Shown: one piece after another, positions 1 to 3,974 of the stretch | Layout of the letters: each line of letters opens with the position of its first letter | Numbering within the stretch: the stretch's first letter is position 1 | Origin: F1-120-MAGs023 sp038228615 | GTDB taxonomy: Bacteria; Actinomycetota; Acidimicrobiia; IMCC26256; PALSA-610 | NCBI GenBank assembly: GCA_038228615.1 | Contig: JBBRPC010000225.1 | Location: 1-6,516 of the forward strand | Direction: 5' to 3' | DNA: 6,516 nucleotides | Program-made: the position numbers and the translations under genes | The notes under the pieces: generated by a model | Told to the model about the DNA's origin: nothing | Database searches by the model: none | The model's input: the letters and a program-made list of their open reading frames with translations, nothing else

Positions 1-13
1 CTTCGTGAAAACT

Positions 14-493
14 TCAGTGCTCGGCAGTGCCGAATTGCTCGGTGAGCTGGTCGGCAACCTGGACATAGAGCATCTGGATCTGGCTCAACGCATCACGCAT
101 CGTTTGTTCGTGGTCGCCAAAACGCGAGCCGAGCCCGTCGACGAGCGCAGCGAGTGCATCGATCGCCACGCCAGCCTGGGCGAGATCAGGCATCGGCACC
201 TTGCCGTCTTCGTCTGGCGGGGTAGCAACGCCGAGATAGATGAGGGCGAGTTCGAACAGCTGGACGCCGTGGTTGGCAACGACATCGACGGCGGGCGTGG
301 CACGGATCTGGGCATGCACTTGTCGCATCGCCGCGATTTCCTCCGGCGAAATCGGCGGACCTTCAAATCCCGGCGCGCCGGCGTCATCGTCGGCCAGACC
401 GGTCTGCTCGCCGAGCGCACCGAGGTCGACCACGCCGCTGGGGCCGTCGTCGGGGAGCCCGTGTTCGCCGGATGGTGTCCAGATACTGCTCAC
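14..493 (-). CDS. DUF1844 domain-containing protein
   Basis: A 159-residue protein of unknown function. Residues 1-48 are acidic, Gly/Pro-rich and probably disordered. Residues about 64-153 look like the DUF1844 helical domain, with the segments VDVVANHGVQLFELALIYLG, PDLAQAGVAIDALAALVDGL and MRDALSQIQMLYVQVADQL. The spacing of an amphipathic helix, a 'DLAQA..AIDALAALV' helix and a final 'L..IQMLYVQ' helix is what I recall of that family. There is no signal peptide, membrane segment or catalytic motif. The start is GTG at 493-491, chosen because GAGAGGA (501-507, minus strand) sits 7 bases upstream and no competing start fits better. The gene diverges from infC and shares the 494-738 intergenic region. 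From memory, DUF1844 genes often sit beside infC in actinobacteria, which suggests a link to translation or growth, but this is inference. The plus-strand frame over the same bases is a shadow. Confidence 0.85.
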   Translation of the reverse strand: MSSIWTPSGEHGLPDDGPSGVVDLGALGEQTGLADDDAGAPGFEGPPISPEEIAAMRQVHAQIRATPAVDVVANHGVQLFELALIYLGVATPPDEDGKVPMPDLAQAGVAIDALAALVDGLGSRFGDHEQTMRDALSQIQMLYVQVADQLTEQFGTAEH

Positions 494-548
494 GCTGGTA
501 TCCTCTCAGACTGACATTTGAATCGGAAAGCGGGACGGTATCCGGCGA

Positions 549-559
549 CGGTACTACCG
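549..559. repeat. 11-bp palindrome CGGTACTACCG in the divergent intergenic region
   Basis: This is a perfect inverted repeat of CGGTA / TACCG around a single central C. A related half-site with the same spacing logic, CGGTATCCGG, lies just upstream at 536-545, so CGGTA…CCGG occurs twice within 25 bases. It lies between the divergent DUF1844 and infC genes, where an operator could sit. I could not place a convincing -35/-10 pair on either strand. TTGAAT at 518-523 is the best -35-like hexamer on the plus strand but lacks a good -10 partner. Chance occurrence in GC-rich DNA is quite possible. Confidence 0.25.
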
Positions 560-600
560 GCCCCACCCGGCCAGGATCGGACGCGACTGCAAGGTCGTCG

Positions 601-720
601 ATGAGTACTGCGGCGGGTCTGCTCGACTGGATTTCCAGCGCGTCGCAGCGTGGCTGGGGTTCGCGCGACGGTGGGTTTTCCGAATGGAGCCCGCCGTCGT
701 TTCGCGTCGGCGGCAACTAG
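601..720 (+). CDS. possible leader ORF upstream of infC (39 codons)
   Basis: A short ORF with ATG at 601 and TAG at 718-720. It is preceded by AAGG (591-594) at 6 bases, a modest ribosome binding site. The predicted peptide begins MSTAAGLLDWISSASQRGW, has three Trp codons (628, 655, 685) and ends FRVGGN. About three quarters of third positions are G or C, in line with coding DNA but also with the local composition. It is in the same frame as infC, and its stop lies 3 bases before the infC ribosome binding site, so the two could be translationally coupled. The same bases contain the mutually exclusive stems at 641-713, so ribosome movement through this ORF could set the leader fold. I recognise no family. 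It may equally be untranslated 5' UTR. Confidence 0.3.
   Translation: MSTAAGLLDWISSASQRGWGSRDGGFSEWSPPSFRVGGN
641..713 (+). promoter_or_regulatory. infC leader with mutually exclusive stem-loops (attenuator-like)
   Basis: Hand folding gives three competing hairpins. Stem 1:2 pairs 641-646 and 648-650 with 665-670 and 662-664 (9 bp, A647 bulged); GTGGGTTTT follows at 671-679. Stem 2:3 pairs 665-677 with 688-700 (13 continuous pairs, three of them G-U; loop 678-687). Stem 3:4 pairs 691-696 with 708-713 (6 GC pairs), then a T-T mismatch and two more pairs, with loop 700-704; it ends 10 bases before the infC Shine-Dalgarno. Segments 2 and 3 are each shared, so the folds exclude one another, as in an attenuator. 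No long U-tract follows stem 3:4, so any effect there would be on translation and not on termination. Conservation is untested, and GC-rich sequence folds readily. Confidence 0.35.
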
Positions 721-723
721 CTA

Positions 724-741
724 GGGAGTGATGCCGCAATC
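724..741 (+). promoter_or_regulatory. infC ribosome binding site and non-canonical ATC start
   Basis: GGGAG at 724-728 lies 10 bases before ATC at 739-741, and the run GGAG-TGAT (725-732) resembles the extended anti-Shine-Dalgarno complement. The infC frame is closed by TAG at 718-720 and has no ATG, GTG or TTG before 793, so initiation must use another codon. A second candidate is ATC at 760, with AGAGGA (747-752) 7 bases upstream, but that start would remove the conserved R-I preceding NEKIR. The ATC at 739 gives a typical actinobacterial IF3 N-terminus. The palindrome CTAGCTAG (717-724) joins the leader ORF stop to the binding site. Confidence 0.6.
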
Positions 742-1341
742 GCTGCAGAGGATGCCCGGATCAACGAGAAAATACGTGCTCGTTCAGTCCGATTGATTGG
801 GAGTAGTGGTGAACAGCTCGGCGTGAAAGCAACGCCTGACGCGCTGACAATTGCCCGCAATGAAGGTCTCGATCTCGTTGAGGTCGCGGCCACCGCTGAT
901 CCGCCCGTATGTCGGATCATGGATTTTGGCAAGTACCGCTACGAACAAGATCAGAAGCGCAAGGAATCCCGTAAGAAGGCTTCCAACGTAGTGATCAAAG
1001 AGATGAAGTTCCGTCCGAAAATTGATGGACACGACTACGAAACCAAGATGAAGCACGTCGAACGCTTTCTCAGCGAAGGTTCCAAGGTCAAACTCACCAT
1101 CATGTTCCGAGGGCGTGAAATGGCGCACCCGGAACTTGGACGCAAGATTCTCGAACGGGTAGCCGAACAGGTCAAAGAATTCGCCATCGTGGAAAGCGCG
1201 CCGAAACAAGACGGGCGCAATATGACCATGGTGTTGAACGCACTAAAAAAGCCGAGTGCGGCAAAGAAGCCCAAGCCGGTAGCACCAATCGCAACGCAGC
1301 CTCCAGAGCAACCCAATGCGCCAGAGGCCGCAGCAAGCTGA
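739..1341 (+). CDS. infC: translation initiation factor IF-3
   Basis: IF3 binds the 30S subunit, keeps 50S off, and proofreads the start codon and initiator tRNA. With ATC 739 as start the protein is 200 residues. The N-domain covers about residues 7-80 (RINEKIRARSVRLIGSSGEQ, then the signature PPVCRIMDFGKYRYE near 54-68). A Lys-rich linker follows (QKRKESRKK), then the C-domain (VIKEMKFRPKIDGHDY, KLTIMFRGREMAHPELG, VVESAPKQDGRNMTMVL). A Lys/Pro/Ala-rich tail of roughly 27 residues extends past the length of E. coli IF3. The nearest ordinary start, TTG at 793, would delete the conserved RINEKIRARSVR segment, so I reject it. A rare AUU/AUC-type start on infC is known elsewhere, where IF3 rejects such codons and so limits its own synthesis. 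The same autoregulation is likely here but is inferred. It is the first gene of the operon, 42 bases before rpmI. Confidence 0.95.
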   Translation: MAAEDARINEKIRARSVRLIGSSGEQLGVKATPDALTIARNEGLDLVEVAATADPPVCRIMDFGKYRYEQDQKRKESRKKASNVVIKEMKFRPKIDGHDYETKMKHVERFLSEGSKVKLTIMFRGREMAHPELGRKILERVAEQVKEFAIVESAPKQDGRNMTMVLNALKKPSAAKKPKPVAPIATQPPEQPNAPEAAAS

Positions 1342-1360
1342 CGTCTCGAGATTCGAGGCG
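1342..1360 (+). promoter_or_regulatory. intercistronic hairpin between infC and rpmI
   Basis: Directly after the infC stop, 1342-1349 (CGTCTCGA) pairs with 1353-1360 (TCGAGGCG), giving 8 bp with one G-U and a GAT triloop. No T-run follows, so it is not an intrinsic terminator. It lies 23 bases before the rpmI ATG and could act in RNA processing, stability or translation of rpmI, whose own Shine-Dalgarno is weak. Folded by eye only. Confidence 0.4.
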
Positions 1361-1383
1361 CCGATCACGAAAGCGCACACATC

Positions 1384-1578
1384 ATGCCGAAGATGAAGAC
1401 CAACCGCAGCGCGGCGAAGCGCTTCACGATTACAGGGACGGGCAAGATCCGTCGTCGCCAAGCAAATCGCCATCACCTGATGGAACACAAGCCAACGAAG
1501 CGGACACGACGCCTCGATGGTGTCGTGGAAGTGTCATCGACACATACGAAGCACGTGAAGAAGTTGCTCGCGAAGTAG
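1384..1578 (+). CDS. rpmI: 50S ribosomal protein bL35
   Basis: A 64-residue, very basic protein of normal bL35 length. It begins MPKMKTNRSAAKRFTITGTG, the family's characteristic N-terminus, followed by KIRRRQANRHHLMEHK and KRTRRLDG, which bind 23S rRNA. It is a structural component of the large subunit. The ATG at 1384 is the only reasonable start. The binding site is poor (GAAAG at 1369-1373, 10 bases away), so translation may depend on coupling from infC or on local RNA structure. It lies between infC and rplT in the conserved order. Its last four codons and stop are part of the hairpin at 1563-1586. Confidence 0.97.
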   Translation: MPKMKTNRSAAKRFTITGTGKIRRRQANRHHLMEHKPTKRTRRLDGVVEVSSTHTKHVKKLLAK

Positions 1579-1586
1579 CGAGCGAC
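1563..1586 (+). promoter_or_regulatory. hairpin spanning the rpmI stop codon
   Basis: GTTGCTCGC (1563-1571) pairs with GCGAGCGAC (1578-1586): 9 continuous pairs with one G-U and a 6-base loop GAAGTA that contains most of the rpmI TAG (1576-1578). There is no T-run downstream. A ribosome finishing rpmI would melt it. Its 5' arm GTTGCTCG recurs exactly at 1610-1617, so the 3' arm (1579-1586) has two possible partners. Candidate regulatory element for rplT; not verified. Confidence 0.4.
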
Positions 1587-1606
1587 GTCGAAGTCCCGTT
1601 GTTGGA

Positions 1607-1640
1607 TCTGTTGCTCGGTGCCTGGGTGCACGAGAACAGG
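1607..1640 (+). promoter_or_regulatory. bulged hairpin upstream of the rplT ribosome binding site
   Basis: Pairs run TCTGTT (1607-1612) with AACAGG (1635-1640), CTCG (1614-1617) with CGAG (1631-1634), and TGC (1619-1621) with GCA (1628-1630). The hexaloop is CTGGGT (1622-1627), with single bulged Gs at 1613 and 1618. The 13 pairs include one terminal G-U. The stem ends 8 bases before the rplT Shine-Dalgarno GAGGTGA (1649-1655). In other bacteria L20 represses its own mRNA through leader structures that mimic its 23S rRNA site. A similar role here is inference from position. Confidence 0.4.
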
Positions 1641-1659
1641 ATGAAACCGAGGTGAAACT

Positions 1660-2019
1660 ATGGCACGTGTGAAGCGTTCCGTGAACAGCAAGAAGGGCCG
1701 CAAAAAGGTTCTGGCGCAGGCCAAGGGCTATACCGGCGCGCGTAGTCGCCATTTGCGTGCCGCGAACGAACAAGTCATGCATTCTGGCAAATACGCCTTC
1801 CGCGACCGTCGGGCACGCAAAGGCGAGATGCGCAAACTTTGGATCGTTCGCATCAACGCGGCCTGCCGCGAGAATGAGATGAGCTATTCGCAGTTCATCG
1901 CCGGGCTGAAGGCAGCAGAAGTCGAGGTCGATCGCAAGGTGCTCGCCGACCTTGCCGTGCGCGAACCTGCGGTGTTCGCGCAATTGGTCAACACGGCGCG
2001 TGGCGCCCTTGCTGCGTAA
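1660..2019 (+). CDS. rplT: 50S ribosomal protein bL20
   Basis: A 119-residue protein of normal bL20 length. The Lys/Arg-rich N-terminal extension (MARVKRSVNSKKGRKKVLAQ, then GYTGARSRHLRAANEQVMHS) threads into 23S rRNA. It is followed by the diagnostic YAFRDRRARKGEMRKLWIVR and the globular tail (INAACRENEMSYSQFIAGLK, VEVDRKVLADLAV). bL20 is an early assembly protein of the 50S and, in E. coli and Bacillus, a repressor of its own operon. The start is firm: GAGGTGA (1649-1655) is placed 4-7 bases before the ATG. It is 81 bases after rpmI, a gap filled by two hairpins, and 12 bases before the methyltransferase. Confidence 0.98.
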   Translation: MARVKRSVNSKKGRKKVLAQAKGYTGARSRHLRAANEQVMHSGKYAFRDRRARKGEMRKLWIVRINAACRENEMSYSQFIAGLKAAEVEVDRKVLADLAVREPAVFAQLVNTARGALAA

Positions 2020-2031
2020 TCCAATCGGTGC

Positions 2032-2874
2032 ATGATGGACGGCGCGCTCGGCGCGCAACATCGCGAGGTCAAACGACTGCGGGAGTTGCTCCGCGATCGT
2101 GCTGCTCGTGAGGCACAACAACTGTTTGTCATCGACGGCCCGCGGGCAGTGGATGGCGCCCTCGACTGTGGTGCGCCTATCCGCCAGATCTATGTCGCCG
2201 ACAATCTGAACGACGTCGCGCGTTCCGTTGTTGTTCGAGCTACACAACTTGGTGTTCCTGTCACGCCATTGCTCGCTGGGGTAGCGGAACGCGTCAGCGA
2301 TGTCCGACACCCCGCCGGGGTATTCGCGCTCTGCGCGACCGATTCGCAGCCACTTTCTGTGCTCGACCATGGTGATCTGTGGATTGTGTTGCCGTCGTTG
2401 GGCGACCCGGGCAATCTCGGCACGATTCTGCGAGCCGCCGTCGCGTTTGGTGCGAGCGGAATTGGTCTCGGTCGTGGTTCCGTCGATGTTTACAATCCGA
2501 AAGTCGTCCGTGCGTCGGCTGGTGCAGTATTCGGTGTGCCGATTGTGGAAGGTGAAGCGATCACGATGTTGGAGCGGTTAGGTGACCGGGGCGTGTTGCG
2601 CCTGGGCGCGATGGCAACGGGTGAGTGCACCGATGCTGCGTCGCACCGCGGGCCGCCGGTCGCCCGGCTCGACCAAGTCGCAATGACAGGTCCGATCGCT
2701 TTGGTGCTCGGACACGAGACGCGCGGTATCGGTGATGTTCCGATCGATCGAGCGGTTGCGATTCCGATTGTGGGAGTTACCGACTCGCTCAATGTCGCAA
2801 TGGCCGCGACGGTGTTGCTCTATGAGGCGGCCCGCCAACGCGGTCACCAGCATGTGGCAGGAGATCAGCAATGA
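2032..2874 (+). CDS. SpoU/TrmH-family RNA 2'-O-methyltransferase
   Basis: A 280-residue SPOUT enzyme that uses S-adenosylmethionine to methylate a ribose 2'-OH in rRNA or tRNA. Residues about 10-100 form the substrate-binding N-domain (HREVKRLRELLRDR, QLFVIDGPRAVDGAL, IRQIYVAD). The catalytic knot domain shows all three SpoU motifs: DPGNLGTILRAAVAFGA (125-141, with Asn128 and Arg134), ALVLGHETRGIG (223-234, with Glu229) and IPIVGVTDSLNVAMAATVLL (244-263). The start ATG 2032 (or 2035) has only a weak binding site and lies 12 bases after rplT, suggesting coupling. Its stop overlaps the pheS start (ATGA at 2871-2874). The substrate cannot be told from sequence. In mycobacteria the equivalent gene is called tsnR, but nothing here shows thiostrepton-site specificity. 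Confidence 0.93.
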   Translation: MMDGALGAQHREVKRLRELLRDRAAREAQQLFVIDGPRAVDGALDCGAPIRQIYVADNLNDVARSVVVRATQLGVPVTPLLAGVAERVSDVRHPAGVFALCATDSQPLSVLDHGDLWIVLPSLGDPGNLGTILRAAVAFGASGIGLGRGSVDVYNPKVVRASAGAVFGVPIVEGEAITMLERLGDRGVLRLGAMATGECTDAASHRGPPVARLDQVAMTGPIALVLGHETRGIGDVPIDRAVAIPIVGVTDSLNVAMAATVLLYEAARQRGHQHVAGDQQ

Positions 2875-3962
2875 ATCAACACGACACGCCAAACGAACGT
2901 TCTGAGCAAGCCCCCAGCGCGCGAGCCGATGATCTCATCGCCCGAGCGACGACGCTCGCCGGGGATGCCGAGTTGTCAGCGAACACCGCTACCACGCTCG
3001 ACGTACTCAACGAACTTGAACGTTCGGTGATCAAGCATTCCTTGGCCGATATCAAAAAGGGCATTAAGGATGTCGACGGAGCTGATCGAGCGCGGGTCGG
3101 ACAGGCGTTGTCTGCGGCAGAGGTGCGAGCGCGTGGGGCCATCGAAGTGCGTCGAATCGATCTTGCGACCGCCGAACGCGAGGCGGTGGTGGAGCGGGAG
3201 CGTCTTGATCTGAGCGCGCAGGGCAGGGGATACCAACGCGGACATTTGCATCCGGTGACCCAAGTGTGGCGGGAACTCGAAGACATTTTCTGCGGTCTTG
3301 GTTACCAAGTGTTTTACGGGCCAGAAGCCGAGGATGATTGGCACAACTTTGAGGCTCTGAACTTCCCGCCAGGACATCCTGCGCGGGCGATGCAGGACAC
3401 GTTGTACCTCGAGCTCGGCGCACCCGAACAGGTGTTGCTCCGTACGCACACAAGCCCTTGCCAGATCCGTTTGATGGAGTCACAACCGCCACCGATCTAT
3501 GCGGTGATGCCAGGCCGAACGTTCCGTCGCGACACGATGGACGCACGCCATTCGCCCGTCTTTCACCAGATCGAAGCATTGGTCGTCGATCGCAACATCA
3601 CAATGGGCGATCTCATGGGCACAATTGATGTGTTCTTTCGCGCACTGTTTGGCGAAGAGGTCGAGGCGCGCTTTCTCCCGAGTTACTTCCCGTTCACCGA
3701 GCCGTCGAGTGAGCTCGGGGTGTCGTGTCCCTTCTGCGCCCGCAAGGGATGTCGTACGTGCAGCAATACCGGTTGGATCGAATTGGGTGGTTGTGGCATG
3801 GTCGACCCGAACGTATTTCGTGCGGTCGGTCTCGATCCAGAGGAGTGGTCGGGTTTTGCGTTTGGCTTCGGGATCGACCGCATACCGTTGCTCCGAAACG
3901 AGATCGATACGTTGCAAACGTTGCTCTGGGATAACGACGTCCGTTTCCTGAGCCAGTTCTGA
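2871..3962 (+). CDS. pheS: phenylalanyl-tRNA synthetase alpha subunit
   Basis: A 363-residue class II synthetase catalytic subunit that charges tRNA-Phe as an (alpha-beta)2 enzyme with PheT. Residues 1-120 are a charged helical region matching the N-terminal coiled coil, though less conserved than usual. The catalytic domain begins near RGHLHPVTQVW (123-133), followed by DWHNFEALNFPPGHPAR (156-172), MQDTLYL and LLRTHTSPCQIRLM (189-202). Motif 2 covers GRTFRRD…HSPVFHQIEALVVD (215-240). YFPFTEPSSELGVS follows at 272-285, and motif 3 is SGFAFGFGIDRIPLL (327-341). Four cysteines in C-x2-C-x4-C-x2-C (286, 289, 294, 297) precede TGWIELGGCGMV and suggest a small zinc knuckle seen in some bacterial PheS. 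The ATG overlaps the upstream stop, so translation is probably coupled. pheT begins 12 bases downstream. Confidence 0.98.
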   Translation: MNQHDTPNERSEQAPSARADDLIARATTLAGDAELSANTATTLDVLNELERSVIKHSLADIKKGIKDVDGADRARVGQALSAAEVRARGAIEVRRIDLATAEREAVVERERLDLSAQGRGYQRGHLHPVTQVWRELEDIFCGLGYQVFYGPEAEDDWHNFEALNFPPGHPARAMQDTLYLELGAPEQVLLRTHTSPCQIRLMESQPPPIYAVMPGRTFRRDTMDARHSPVFHQIEALVVDRNITMGDLMGTIDVFFRALFGEEVEARFLPSYFPFTEPSSELGVSCPFCARKGCRTCSNTGWIELGGCGMVDPNVFRAVGLDPEEWSGFAFGFGIDRIPLLRNEIDTLQTLLWDNDVRFLSQF

Positions 3963-3974
3963 GGTTGAACGACG

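Noticed and set aside
5..514. 169-codon open frame on the plus strand over the DUF1844 gene
   Set aside because: It is antisense to a recognisable DUF1844 protein with a good ribosome binding site; the plus frame shows no family features and is a GC-rich shadow.
671..679. Intrinsic terminator after the 641-670 hairpin
   Set aside because: Only four Ts follow, after GTGGG, so the U-tract is weak and displaced; I list the stem as part of a possible switch and not as a terminator.
793..795. TTG as the infC start codon
   Set aside because: It would remove the conserved RINEKIRARSVR segment of the IF3 N-domain, and there is no Shine-Dalgarno at proper distance.
731..796. Out-of-frame ATG mini-ORF (21 residues) overlapping the infC start
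   Set aside because: The only binding site, GGGAG at 724-728, is 2 bases from this ATG, too close, and the peptide has no recognisable character.
1534..2370. 278-codon open frame on the minus strand across rplT and the methyltransferase
   Set aside because: It lies antisense to two clearly conserved genes; the translation resembles no family, and long shadow frames are expected at this base composition.
3963..3974. Separate promoter or terminator between pheS and pheT
   Set aside because: The gap is 12 bases and holds only the pheT ribosome binding region; the two genes are co-transcribed.
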